Source: Siphonodentalium dalli
Lineage: Eukaryota; Mollusca; Scaphopoda; Gadilida; Siphonodentaliidae
NCBI GenBank assembly: GCA_032622095.1
Contig: CP136062.1
Location: forward strand, 153,508,875 to 153,572,874
Reading direction: 5' to 3'
DNA length: 64,000 nucleotides
Position 1 is the first letter of the stretch; each line of letters begins with the position of its first letter. Below are positions 24,109 through 39,100 of the stretch, in pieces. Both the position numbers and the translations under genes were made by a program. The notes beneath the pieces are model-generated. The model made no database searches, had not been told where the DNA came from, and worked only from the letters and a program-made list of their open reading frames with translations.

Positions 24109-27100
24109 CTGGAAATACAACATATGAAATATAACACATGAAATAATTCCTTTCGAGATAATACGAAGCAGAATATGAAGTTCCAAAGAAGACAAGGTCT
24201 GTTAAGTTTCATGTTCCAACTTGATGGACAAATATCATGAAATCATCATGAAAGTAATAAAAGATTAGTATAATATCTATCTATTCACCTATTTTGATGC
24301 CAGGGTACATGACAAAAGTGAACAAGTCAACTTTCAACATTGTAGGCCCCTTTGTAGTGTGGAATTGTCATGGCGTAGAACGCTATATCTATCGCCTGGA
24401 CCAAGGCGATGGATAACACTGACCGAGGAATGGATAACACAATAGTATTATCCTCTCAGAGATCACTTCCGGTTTATAGCGGGAATCACATTAAGTTTCA
24501 ATGCGGACTATTTTTGCATTTTGACGTATAGTGAAAGCGTTTTTCCCTTGGATTGTTCCTATGTCCTACATTATAGTAAATTGTTATCATTAAATTGTTT
24601 ATACAATTATTTCTCGCATCTTTGCGGAATAAAACAATGGGTACTATATCTTTTGGCATATGTGCTCGATATTTATCATTTAGTTGCAAGCAAATCAATC
24701 GATGTGATGTAAACATTGCCACTTATAAGCTTTCTAGCAATTTTCAGTGAACTGTAGAACACAACTAGAGCAGTTTTGGGGAATTTTATAATGTAGCACA
24801 TATAATAAAAAGAACACCCATGGGTTTTGGTTGAGTACCCGGATTATCTCATTCGTGGCTACAAGGGAATACAGAATTTCCTGGTAGCCACGAATGAGAT
24901 AATCCTGGTATTCAACCAAAACCAATGATTGGAGCTTCCTGAAATTTTGTTTGCGAAAATCCTGTGCCAATGCATTCTCTCATAGGGAGCCTCCATATAT
25001 AAGTGAATAAATTGGCCTAACAGTATCTACCTTGACCATGTAAGCCAGTGTATTCTCTTATTTAGGCAAGGCTCCCTATGGGAGGCTCGCATATATCAGA
25101 AAATGCACTGGCACAGGATCTTTAATACTGCACCAAGCTCAGCTCAGGGTTAAACTCAGTTTTATTCGGTCTGTTTAAATATATGCTCAAGAGTCATACC
25201 GACATACTGATTCTATCATAGTTTCGTTGTTTTTGTAATTTCTCTAAAGATGCAACTCGATGTGCAGAATTCCCCCAAAATACACCACACTACATGTATG
25301 TAATATTTTGATTGGACACTTCATCTTGGATTGAGTCCTGATAGGTTCTAATGGTTTGGAATCCCGGCTTTCGGAAATAGAATCTCTATAACAAGTAATC
25401 AGACCCACTATGATATATGTGTTCTGAAGTTCCCCAAGACTGAATTTTACCTTATTTGGAATATCTTTAGATTCTGTAGTTGCAATTTTAACATCTTCTT
25501 TGCTTGACTGTTTTAGTATGGACTTGTGAAGAGTATGTTTTATATACTGCTTGTATATGTCAGCTGGGGAATTTATAGCACCATCTGTCGTTGCAGTATC
25601 ACCAACATCTGAAGCTCCCTGTGGAAAATTAGAGATGGAAACCTTTAATGTCAATAATATCCTTACGGCATGAAGAATAAAGTCTGAAAAACAAGGTTGG
25701 AGTATTATATATGAGTGCAGAGCGCATTGTAAGTCAGTCATTATGAAAGTACATGTATAAGGCAATTTTCGGGTATACTTCATAGTATTATTATGAACAA
25801 ATGTATGAAAAAAGTAAGTGCAAGTGACCGTGACCCCACTGGTAGTCAGCATTAGCGTTTTCGGCTAAACAGTGACTCTAGAAACTGGGTCACATTTGTA
25901 TAGAGCCAAAGATGGCCAGGAACCGTAAGGCCAAGTCCACGCTGGAGATGGAGAGAAGAAAGCAGGTGGATAACAGGGATACTTGCTTGCCCCAAAACCT
26001 GGAGGGACCCAAGCCGGAAGAGACCGGAATGGAGGATGGGCCGAAGCCTGTGAAGTAAATTCACCTGGAATGGAGGCCGTGACAGGTGACACATTGGACT
26101 TCGATGGCAGATAGTATGTTGACAGGATCGGGGCTTGTCAGCCACAGGTTCCTATGGGGTAGCCATGACAAGAAACTATGTAGAGGCTCTGGAGGTCGCG
26201 ACAACGAATGTAGAGGAGGCATATGCCAACCAACCACCTCCATGCCCACAAGGCTGTACAGAGGAGGCAGAAGAAGGTGCCACGTCAGAGGGAAAATAGT
26301 AACATTCATAAAGTTTTATTATCATAAAAGAGTTAATCATCTTCTCTATATAAGAGAATGCATTGGCCTAACAATTTTTTACAATTTTAATATTTTTTTC
26401 TTGTATTCTTTAACAATTTTATAATTTCACCCATACAGAGCCCCCGGCAAACATGAGCAGACGACACTCTTCTATATGCTTCTATATATGTGTGGGGCTC
26501 CCTGCAGGGTAATGGATGTATTTTATTTTATGTCCCAAAAATTGTAAGAAACAATTTATTTAAAAAAAATGATAAAAAATTGTTAGGCCAATGCATTCTC
26601 TTATATATGCGAGGCGACCTATGGTCGACTCGCATATATAAGAGAATGCATTGGCACAGGGTAAAAAAATCCCGACTTACGACTGGATTTTATATGGCGG
26701 GTCACATATGATAGGAGCCATTTTTGGCCATCCGTCCAAATTGTAATCAATATCAAGCGTCATGTTGGCTAGTTTATACGACCAATAAAGAAATTTATCG
26801 GCTGTGCCTACCGGTCAAACTCATATCTGGCACCCTGGAGTAGAAATATTGCTACAATATTCTTTCCATTTGATTTTGATAGGTTTTACACCCCAACTGG
26901 CGCATAGTTGATCAGTCAAAACTGCAGGTCACCGAGTGCAAACCATGTAGGCTCAAAATCCTACGAGAATCCTGAGTATTATTCTGAGCGTGATGCTCGA
27001 AAAAAAAGGTCAGCTGATTCGTTCAAGAAAAGCAACATTTTTATTCTCGCAAAATTTCAGTAATGTCAACATTCACAGTGCGTGTTCATTGAAGCAATGC

Positions 27101-30100
27101 ATTCCTAAACCACAGAGCAAACAATGACTAGACATATTGTATGATGAAAGTGAATAACATAACAACTTATCTAGTGGGCAGAAGAAAATAAGAAGAACAT
27201 TATCATCTGGATGTATAGAAATGGCTGGATGGCTGGTCACGTGGCCTTGAATTGGCAGACATAATCGTACATGTACGATTATTAATTTTCAATAAAAAAT
27301 CCACCCTGTACGATCCTTATTCGCACCTGTACGATTATTAACGAGAGGCCGATCACGATCGGCATATGTTTAACCCATACCTTGGCGATACCGATTAGCT
27401 ATAACTGATAATTGGTCAAAGATATGATCACAGTGATACACATATCAGTACCTAACTTAAAATCAAAAGCTCAAATTATTTGTCTTAAGAAGAGGTTAAG
27501 GTAATTGGGGTGGGGAGGAGTCGTTTTAAATCTCATAACTCTGTCCCTATTCAACCAATGACCTCTCATTGTGAGATCCAATTGTTTAGCCATTAATCAA
27601 TTTGACAGATAGGACAAACAATTATCCAGCCAGCAGGTTCATCTTTACCTTCATACAACCACCCCCTAGAGCTATGTAACATATGTCACCACTCAATTAA
27701 TAACAGATTTCACTTGGAATGACATCTATTAAAGGTATTCGCATGTGCTCTGGATATTGGATGTTCACATGGCAATTTATTGATATCATTATATTACATG
27801 CAACTATTTTTTTTTTTTAACTCAATAATTTTTTTTATTATTATAAAAGTTTTTAAATATTTTTTATGTTAAATCGAGCGAGGAAATTCAATCTAAACAA
27901 ATATGAAAAATCAAAATTTTAAATTTAAAAAAAAGAAAGAAGGGTCATAACTGCTTTAAGATAAATCGGATCGAACTCATATTCACTCGAACTGTATTTT
28001 GGGATGAGAAACCTATACACAAAATTTGGTTCCGATCAAATAGAAAATGTTAGAGATATCACATTATGCCTAAAGTGTCTAAGAACTGACAGACAGACAG
28101 ATAGAGACGGACGGACAGACGAGTGGTCAATCTGGACATTGACACTATGTGTACCATACTATGGTATAGGTACACATAAACAGTTTTATCTCATGCAGAG
28201 TACAGGAAAAATACATCAAACTGGTGTGCCCCTTTAATATTTCAATTCACATTTGTAAACAATTGAAATCAATGTCGAAAAAGCTTTTGATTAATATATA
28301 GATAAAACAAACTAGACCTACAGTTCTAAGTGTGTTATGAACAATTATTTTGTTCCCATAGACTGATACAGAGCTCTCGTTTTTTAAAGTTTGAAAACCA
28401 AAGTTGTCTTCCCATGCAACCAACAAAATTCCAATGGTAATGCTTTTAAACAATGAAACCAGATTATGCCTTTAAGGTGAAATTTAAATAACCATGAATA
28501 TAAAATATAAACATTCCACCTATGATATGGCCAGAGATACTTATAGAGTATAAAGTATATCTGATATAGCCAACACAACTCCTAGCAGTTAATTAACTCA
28601 ATACCAGTACAAGAGAGAGAGAACTTCATGGCATTGTAACTGGATAGTATCTCTTGTCTCCATAGCATTGTGAAACTGATTTATTAGATATTATCTAGAC
28701 AGTGCCACCTGTGTATCTTTGATATATTTTAGCGATGAATAAAATAATCAAAGGGCCATAACTCCAGTAAATAGTACCGGATCAAACCCATATTCGAACT
28801 CGATCTGTATTTTGAGTTGAGAAACTCACATACAAAATTTGGTTCCTATCAGTTGAAAACTTGTTGAATTATCGAAGCATTCATGAATTCTATGTCAAAG
28901 GGCCATAACTCCATTAAAAAATATCGAATCAAACCCATATTCGAACTCGATATGTATTTTGAGTTGAGCAACTCACATACCAAATTTGGTTATGGTCAGA
29001 TAATTTCTTTTTGAGTTATGGCAGCATGCATAAATTCTAAGTTGAAACATAGCAGCTCTATTACAATTACCAACAGGACATTCATTGCCATTTTATATTG
29101 GTCTATATATTTATAAAATAGAAACTCATAAAAATTATGCAATCTTCATCATAAAATTTTTTTTGGAACATGAACATATTTGGGCATACCTCCCGCAAAA
29201 ATCTCACGGATTGACATTTTCAAAACTTAACAGGTCTGGTATAGACCTTGATATTAAATATGATTGATAATGGTTGGATATAAAATATTTTAACACAGAA
29301 TTATCAGATAACTAAAGGAGAGATATGAGAAGGGTCAAATTGAAAATATTAGAGTCATAACATTGGATTGCGTACAGTATACATGTACCTATGGTTAATT
29401 TTATTCTAAGCTGATCATTGGAAAGATACAATGTCTGTAACAGCAGAAATATTCAAGAATACCAGAACCATTATTATTATCCTGCAGCCCAAATGCAATA
29501 GAGGGAATTTCAAACCAAGATATTTCCTCAAATGATGAATATTCAATTGGTGGCTTATAGAAATTCTTAGTGAACCTGGCCCAAGGCGACAGAGATAATT
29601 TAAAATCTGCCTATCAGATATCATGTGTCTATGGAATAGGTTAATTTTAATCATGAAATACATGCAAGTGAAAAGTGGATCACAATCAACCTGGACATAG
29701 AATAGGAGAATGAACATATAATGTGTGGAGAGGGTTAATCATTTCCAATGACATCATATGATGGAACTAATGTGTGGATTAATTTTTTTCTCAAGATAAG
29801 ACAACAGTGTCTCTGTAAACAACAATTCTCTAAACAGCCATGCTCCAGAACATCCTTCAGATGGACAATGGACTATTTGTATTAATGCCACGAACATGTT
29901 TCAACAGGTTGGGTTAAATTACTATTGCACACAAACTGGAGTAAATTATCATCAATCACTGTCAGCCTCTGGGAGCAGCAGTGGTTTGGCAAAGAGTATC
30001 CAGTGTCATTTTCTGATTCCAATAATGCAGAAGATTACTGTGTAAAGTTGTTTGTCTTAAATTCTCACAGGGCATATACAATAGGTAGTAAATTACTTGA

Positions 30101-33100
30101 ATTATAAAGGGCCATAACTCTGTTAAAATATACCGGATCAAACTCAAATTCGAACCTGATCTGTATTTCGGGGTGAGGACCACATGTACCAATTTTGGTG
30201 TAGATCAGATGAAAAATGTTTTGAGTCATAGCAGCTTGCATGAGTACTAAGTAAACATAAGAGTGAAAAGGGTTAACAAAACGATACCAAAATCGATACA
30301 GATAAAGAACGTGCTAACAAAGACCTAGGTAAGAAATATGAGGCAGATCATAAGCAAATTGTTTGACTTAGATGCATCAGATAGAATTTGTGAGTGGGGT
30401 TAATTATTTTCTAAATCGATCAACTGATCGATACCAAAAACTATACAGGTGAGGGGTGTGTCATCATAAACCTACATTTTAAATATGAACACAATCGGAC
30501 AAAAAACACTTGGGTTATTGCATCGGATAGCACATGCCCATGTGTGGATGCAAAGTGTTAATAATTTCTAAACCGATCAACCGATCGATACCAAAAACTA
30601 TACAGGTGAGGGGTGTGTCATTGTAAACATGCACATAAAATTTGAACATGATCCGATAAAAGATACTCCAGTAATCGAATCGGATAGCAAATGTCTACGG
30701 ACAGACGGACGGACGGACAGACGGACAGACGGACAGACGGACAGACGGACAGACGGACAGACGAACGACGGATGGTTGATCCGGACGTCAGCATTATGTG
30801 TACCATACATGGTATGGGTACACATAAAAATCAATGGATCTGTCCACGAAGAACTCGGCAAACTAATCAGTTTATCGTTTTTTTTTCTTTCATCAAATGT
30901 GTATATTCGCGGGACAGTCGGCCGGTTGTAAATATTTGGAAACGTGGAAAAACGCTTGCATCATGTTCCAACTGGCAACAAAACAGCGGACGAGTCTACT
31001 TTTGTTTAGCCCACATATCTCTGGTGACTAGGTAATGATTGTAGTCCCGTCGCTGGCTCAGTCTACTCCGCTCACTACTCCGTAACGTTACGCTCCCGAC
31101 ATGCTGAGAACATTACGCCTTAGCGTAGTGAAGGCATAGAGCTAGCGTCTTGTCTATCTATAATGATTGTTGAATGTACTATGACAGGAACCACGTGGTT
31201 CGCTAACCAGTTATCCCAATGACGCAATGGAATTTTCTGCTTTTAGTGATGATATAAAGCATGGCGTCACTGGTTCGGGGCTCCGTGCGGGTGCAGTTAA
31301 TAATTTGTGTTTAACATTGGAATTACAAAATGATAGCAGTGTTTGAACGGCACAGAATTCAAATTAGTAACGCATGACTTTTTCTAATTCCAATAAAAAG
31401 ACACAGTGTGTTAAAAGTTGCCTCCATGACCCAATTACCGCTTTGGTGATTTTACAATTTAAAACACCTCTCTTCCCGGTGTCTTAATTCCCACGTGGTC
31501 TGCAGACTGCAGACTGTCGCGCACTCTGTATATGTACAGTCGTGAGCAGAAATAACAAACTGGGCAGTGTGCATGGAGTCCCTAACTTCACCAAAACTCA
31601 CAACTCTGCAATGGTGATATTACACACTGACGCTGAAATTAGTGTATGATAGTTCAATTCATTCACTGTAGGATCATACTTGGACATTGAAATGACTATG
31701 ACATGAAATATCCAAATTCATATTAGTAATACGAAAAATTTATTTTAATGAAATGATAGAGATAATAGTGCACTAGAAATCTCAGTACGAGTGTGACAAT
31801 ACTCATAGTCTGGTCGATAAACTCAAATTTTAGGGTTAACCTAGAAAAAATTCGGACTAAGTTGGTTTTTATACCATTTTGAAGAGGAAGCTCTCCTCTA
31901 TAACATATCCAAAATCCAAGATGGCGTCCAAGATGGCTGCCATTTTCCTATAAGTCAGCTTAATGCAATTATAGTGAGAACATCTTGTCATATGTATACA
32001 CATGTATACATTTTGTGAAGCTATGAAATAACGCCATCTTTATGTGCCAAAATTGGAACTCCCCGTCCAAGATGGCCACCAAAATGGCGACTGGAAGTGG
32101 ATTTTTTACGTTTTTTCACTAATACTTTTAAGATAAGTTTATGTGGTTTGGAACTGGTTGAGAATTGTGACTTTATTTTGTATATAGCATATTAACTGAC
32201 CATTGGAGCAATGAAGTATGCCATTCGTGGGGTCCACACCCCTTCCGGTCACTCAAAAGTTCGATTTTACAAAACGCGGTATAACATTTCACAAAAGATC
32301 CCCTTTGGGATTCTGGTCATATTTACCAAGAAGTGGGAAGAACTGTGCAATGTAAGTGATCCATTCTATATCTTATTGATATTCGAACTCAATGGTACCA
32401 AAATTGTCACTTTGGCTCAAAATGGCTGTCAAAATGGCCGCCAAAATATGGAAAATGGTAATTAATATCCAAGCGTGCCATGCAACCGCTTACAAGTTGT
32501 GGTGATGTACACAAATGACTATTCTGTCTTATATACATTGAATACCAACATTTCTTATGCACCTTGATTAATTTTTACTATTTACAATTCTGAAATTACC
32601 AGAATTACGGGATTTTTCTATCACAAACAGCATCAAACTCGGCAAAAAAAAAATTCATGTTTGGACCATTTTTTTCAAGTAAAATGAAACTATCTTTAGT
32701 ATCAAAGGTTCTTTTTATTTTGATATGCCTTAGATATGGCATAGTGTGGTGGTTTAGACAATATTACTCAAGATGACTTGCAAAATGGCAACCAAATTTG
32801 GTAAAAAGTTTATATTCCGAACATTATTCTCTGCTGTTCCGAAATGGTAGCAAATTGTGACTCCCTTGGTTATTAAACATCCTACTTAATCAACTGACAA
32901 CTTGATCTTATATTATGGTTGTCCCAGCACCTTGTGAGGCACGACACATTCATTTTAAGGGATGCAGTATGGATTTTGCCGAACACCTCTTTTGGGATTC
33001 TGTCCATATTTTTTTACGGAAACGGACAGAACGTTGAAACTGAACTGAAAGGTATCATAGTATGTGGCGACTTTGGCCCATTAGCATCAAAATTGATTAA

Positions 33101-36100
33101 CTTATAATCTATTGTCAGGAAAACCGTTTTCTTCACATTGCATATAAAACGCAATTAATGTGGAGAACACTCTGATATTACCTCTATCGATTAACATATC
33201 CTTGAGTTATTGTGGAAAGCGATATTCACACAAAGGTGCACCAGTACAAATCACACATGAGCATGCAGTCACTCGATATGTACATACATGAACACCACGT
33301 AAATGGCCATGTGCCACTCGTTGTATAGACATACACCTCACCCATTACCATACAGCCACAATTGGGCTTACCCATACACCAACGCATGGCCCTATAGCCG
33401 TGAATAACCATGCAGACACACCAGGTATACGCCTACACCTCACATGACCTGTATACATATTCGATACATACATGAACACAAAGTAACCTCTTGTATACAT
33501 ATTCGCCTAACCATAGGTCATACAGCCACTCCATGTATATTTTCCCCCACATGCATAGCTATACAGCCACTAAAGATATATATATATACACCTCACCGAT
33601 GACCATACAGTCACTCCATACCTGTTCGCTACATCCATATTCATACATCACTTCTTGTATACCTATTTGCCTCACCAGTGGTCATACAGTCTCACTCCCT
33701 GTATATATACATATTTGCGACACCCGTGGCCATATAGCCACTTAAGATATACGTACACACCCAACCCAAAACCATAGAGTCACTCCAGGTATATACATAT
33801 ATACCTCACGAAAGTGGCCTTACAGCCCTACTATATATATATCAATGTCTCGTACCGCGCATACGGCCATGCACACACTCCAGACTTGCATATACACCTG
33901 ACCCATGACAATTCAGCCTCTCGCTGTATACGCATAAACCACATTCGTGATCATAGTCACTCCTTGTATATCAATTCACACCACCATTAATTTTACCATA
34001 CTGTCAAACCATATATACATATGTGCATATTGGCGGTGCCATGGCCATGTAGTCACTCATGATATACATATACACCTCACCCATGACCACAGCGTCACTC
34101 CAGGTGTGTATATATATATATATATATACTTCATAAATGGTCATACAGCCCTTCTAGGTATACCAATACCCCGCACACACGGCCATTCGTACACTTCAGA
34201 CTTGCATATACAGCTCAATCGTGACAATTCAGCCACTCGCTGTATACATATACACCCTCTCCATGAGCATTCAGCTATTCACTGTATGATTGTACACATC
34301 ACCAATGACAATACAATAGGCCCTACATATAAATATATACATCCCACCCATCACCATGAGGTCATTCTCTATATACACTAGCTGCCAATGGCCACCAAAG
34401 TGTACTCCGTGTAAGCATATAAACTTCAACAATGACCGTGCAGTCATTCCATGTTCACATATACACATTGCCCATAACCATACAACCACACCCTATTTAT
34501 ACATACACACATCCATTACCATACATCCACCATATGTATACATATACACCCACCCATAACAATACAGCCACCCAATGTACATATGTACAGCCCACCTCTG
34601 ACCACACAGTCACTCCATATGCACATACAGGACAGTGTAGCTGCTCTCGTTATCACCATACACCACTTCAGTGACCAGACAGCCACTCACTGTAAACATG
34701 TTCACATCACACATCACCATACGGCTACTCCTTATATACATATATATCACACTATGGACATCCCACCCATGACCATATAGTCACACATTGTATAACTATT
34801 CACATCATTCATGAATACAATAACTCCATGTATACCTACTCACCTCGCCTATGACCATACATTCAACAGACATACACACTGTATTAAGTTGATCAATGTT
34901 GATGCAAATGGGCCAGCATATCCACATAATATGATCCCTCTCATTTCCGTTTCAAATTTCTGCCCATTTGGTTCAAAAACAAGGAAGCTTTTGGCAAAAT
35001 GTCATGACTCGTAGGGTACCGGGAATAGAACATTTAGTTGATTAAGTAGCATCTGAGTCACAATTGATTATGTTTACATATACACCACGTATATACACAT
35101 ATTTATATGAATATAATAATGTTTACCAAATTTGGTTGCCATTTTGGAAGCCATCTTGAATAATATTATCTAAAGCAACTCTGTGTGACACATGTAACAC
35201 ATATCAAAACAATAAACATCTTTGATACCAAACATAGTTCCATTTTACTTTCAAAAAATGACTCAAACCTGAACAGCGATTTTTTGCCGATTTTGATATC
35301 AGGTTTGTGAAAGAAAATTTCGAATAATTCTGGTAATTTCAGTGGTTAAAATAGTAACAAATACCCAAGGTGTGTCAGAAATGTTAGTACTCAAGCTATT
35401 AAGACAGAATTGTCAATTGTGTGCATCACCACAACTTGTAAGCGGTTGCATGGCACGCTGAGATAGTAATTACCATGTTCCATATTTTGGTGGCCATTTT
35501 GAGCCAAAGTGACAACTTTGGTACCATTGAGTTCGAATATCAATAAGATATAGAATGGATCACTTACATTGCACAGTTCTTCCCACTTCTTGATGAAATA
35601 TGATTATAATTTTGGGGATCTTTTGTGAAATGTTATACCGTGTTTTGTAAAATCGAATTGTTGAGTGATCGGAAGCGGTGTGGACCACACGAACAGCATA
35701 TTTCATTGCTCCAATGGTCAGTTAACATGCTAAATACAAAATAAAGTCACAATTCTCAACCAGTTCCAAACCACAGAAACGTATCTTAAAGATATTAATG
35801 AAAAAACGTAAAAATTCCACTTCCGGTCGCCATTTTGGCGGCCATCTTGGACGGGGAGTTCCAATTTTTGCACATAAAGATGGCGTTATGTCTTAGCTTC
35901 ATAAAAATGTATACATGTGTATACATATGACAAGATGTTCTCACTATAATTGCATCAAGCTGACTTATAGGAAAATGGCAGCCATCTTGGACGCCATCTT
36001 GAATTACAAAAAATGCTCAAAGCGGATTTTAGCGGATTTTGGATATGTTATAGAGGATATATTCCTCTCCAAAATGGTATACAAACCAACTTAGTCCAAA

Positions 36101-39100
36101 TTTTTTCTAGGTCAAACCTTTTATCGACCAGACTATCAGGGGAAAACCCCAGCGTTATAACCCTGTACTATTATTCTGCCCTGTACTATTATTAATTTTG
36201 TCCCCATTTTCCGCCCTGTACTATTATTCCGCCCTGTACTATTATTAATTTTGCCCCCATTTTCCGCCCTGTACTATTATTCCGCCCTGTACTATTATTT
36301 GGCACACAAGAGTAATGCCCTAAGTAATCGACTCCTTAACCACAGCAGAATTATGGGTAACTTTTCAGGATTTAGTCGGAAATATGGCTTGTTGCCATTC
36401 ATCGGAAAGCTCTCACTGAGAACTTTCCGATGAATGGCAACAAGCCATATTTCCGACTAAATCCTGAAAAGTTACCCATAATTCTTCTGTGGTTAAGGAG
36501 TCGATTACTTAGGGCATTACTGTATAATAGTTGAATTCAGGATGTGCCTGACCTGTTTATACAGTAAAATAATATCAGAAAATGTAGAATATATCTTGAA
36601 TATTATCAGTTACTTGCCTGAGGTGAGAGACTGTGGCTAAACTCAATCAGTTTTTTATTCGATTGGGCGCTTTCCGCTTCATGCCCCAAGCTGTCATCGG
36701 AATCACTTGACCTCTCACTGCTGGTATCACCATGGTAACCATCACCCCAGTGCACAGATTTTAAACTAGGTTCTGATTGGCTGATGCTCGGTTGAGGTAC
36801 ATCTGGCAACCTGAAAATGTTCAGAACAAATACCACATTCATATTCCATTGACAAACAAGTGCACCGGGTATCCCCTGCAAAGGTGGCTTTTTGCTAAGA
36901 TTTATAAATTTCTAAGGGCTATATCATAATAATAAATGATAGGATGAAACCTGTTAACCCTTTACCCAACAAACCGGCCAAAACCGGCCAAATAAAGCTT
37001 CAACAGCCTAAAATATCTTCGGTCTGTCTCAATAGAACCATACAAATATGGATATCATTGGAACCGGCTCCTTGACCACATTGTGATAGTTACAGTTATG
37101 CCCTGTGCCAATGCATTCTCTTATATATGCGAGTCGACCATAGGTCGCCTCGCATATATAAGAGAATGCATTGGCCTACATTCTTTAACAATTTTATAAT
37201 TTTTAATGTGTTAAGCCAATGCATTCTCTTATATATGCGAGGCGACCTATGGTCGACTCGCATATATAAGAGAATGCATTGGCACAGGGCCGTTCTGTTG
37301 GGTAAAGGGTTAATGAAGCAGTACAGTAGGTATATACATCAAAGACTGAGTGTTTGGGCATAAAATATATTTATCTCTCAAATATGAGATCCCATCACCT
37401 AAAGTTTCTAAAATTAACGATGCTCTACTAAATATACCATTTTTCTTGTCTACTTCATCAGGGTTTCCCCTAGGGGGTAGGGGAATGGGGCCGGTAGCCG
37501 TCAAAGGGAAAAATCCAGGTAAAAGTAGCCTGTTTTATCACTGGTTGAACTACTTTCGTTATATCGGCCAATAGAATCGTGTGAGAGTAGAAATGGCAGA
37601 TTGTTTTGTTCCATTTCTGCCCAAGTGCCAAGCTATCAAACCTTATACATGTACCTGTAACTTTAAAACTAGTAAATTTATTAGATGTAAATTAATTTAC
37701 GAAGTACAAAACACCAGTAATTTGGATCCCGAGTTAAACGTGCTCGTTAATGTTAAAAGACTTACTGTGGAAGACCCAGCAGATATTTCGGATGCATAAC
37801 GTAATCGGAATATATTTTAGCAGCTGCAGTGTAAATATAGAAGGCTGATTACATATCTGGCCAATGAGTATTCTTTGTGGGCAGTGGTAAGATGCCTTGA
37901 TGCCCGGTGCGGCTACTCCCACATTTCTCTCTCGCTCTATTACAAAGTGAACGGTATATTTTGCGGTATAAAACATGACAGGTACATTTAAAATACTGCT
38001 CTTTTGCATAACATAACCGGGTACTAACCGCAACGTAACTAACCAGCCTCAAAGGCATAGCTTCTAGCGATGTCAGTTCCGATCACTTCCTGTATAACAA
38101 CGCGTTTAAAAAATTCACCTTTTAAAATTCCTTAGTACTATTTCAACAAAATTCAGAAGTTTTAAACATCTTTATACCTTTATAGACATGCAGTATGTCC
38201 TGGGGTATGGCAGGAGGGGAAAACTTGGCGAGGGGAACGGGGCCGTCAAGGGGACCCCCTGCCGGTATAGCGGAAACCCTGACTTCATAAAATGATGTGT
38301 TTTGCATTCCAAGCAATAATAAATATCAGCATTTAATATATAATAGCTGCTCAATATCAAAGCTTTCGGCCACAGGCCTTCCTCAGTGATGATCCAAAAT
38401 ACACTTTCGGCTACATGTTAAAAGATTACTTATCTAATTAATAAATGTTTGCCCACTAGTTCTGAGAGTGATAATTGGAAATTACATGTTTGTCAGCAGT
38501 TTAAAAGACTGTTCATCAGTTACAGAAGGATAACTCTATCCAATTCTGTGTTCTGAATTGCAATTTATTTTGTCTTGTAACAATGATGTAATCATAGTCA
38601 GGGTTGTCAACCGGTACCGGCGGTAATCAGGAATTAAATCGGTACCGGTTCTGATGTTGAGTACCGACGGTTCTCGGTACTGATTGTTGATTTCTATTAA
38701 TATACATCTTAACAAATATAAAGGGTTAATTAAGCAGCTCAACATCGCGCCAGACAAAACTGCGATTGGTCATCGTGATATCGTTAGCACATTTAAACAT
38801 CAAATGCACAGTATGCCACACTATGACAACTTGTCACTAAATTGACAAAATGCATGCATTGTGTAGGCGCTTGTGATAACTGTATTTCTTGGATGCGGCT
38901 TTGATGCAATTCTGCACATGCCGTTTCGCGATATCAATTTACGACACATGCATCATTTGAGAGGAGTTTGTTGGGCAACGACAAGGTCACAAGGCGCAAA
39001 AGTGCCAAACACCCAAATTACCATCGATGGATATATATGATGACATGGATGTTGACACTGTAGAACTCGAATGACAGGATATTTGTGAGTTGTGACTTGT

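Noticed and set aside
33491-34780. Frames up to 144 codons (His/Thr/Ile-rich)
   Set aside because: Same array in fold-back copy 2; no conserved domain.
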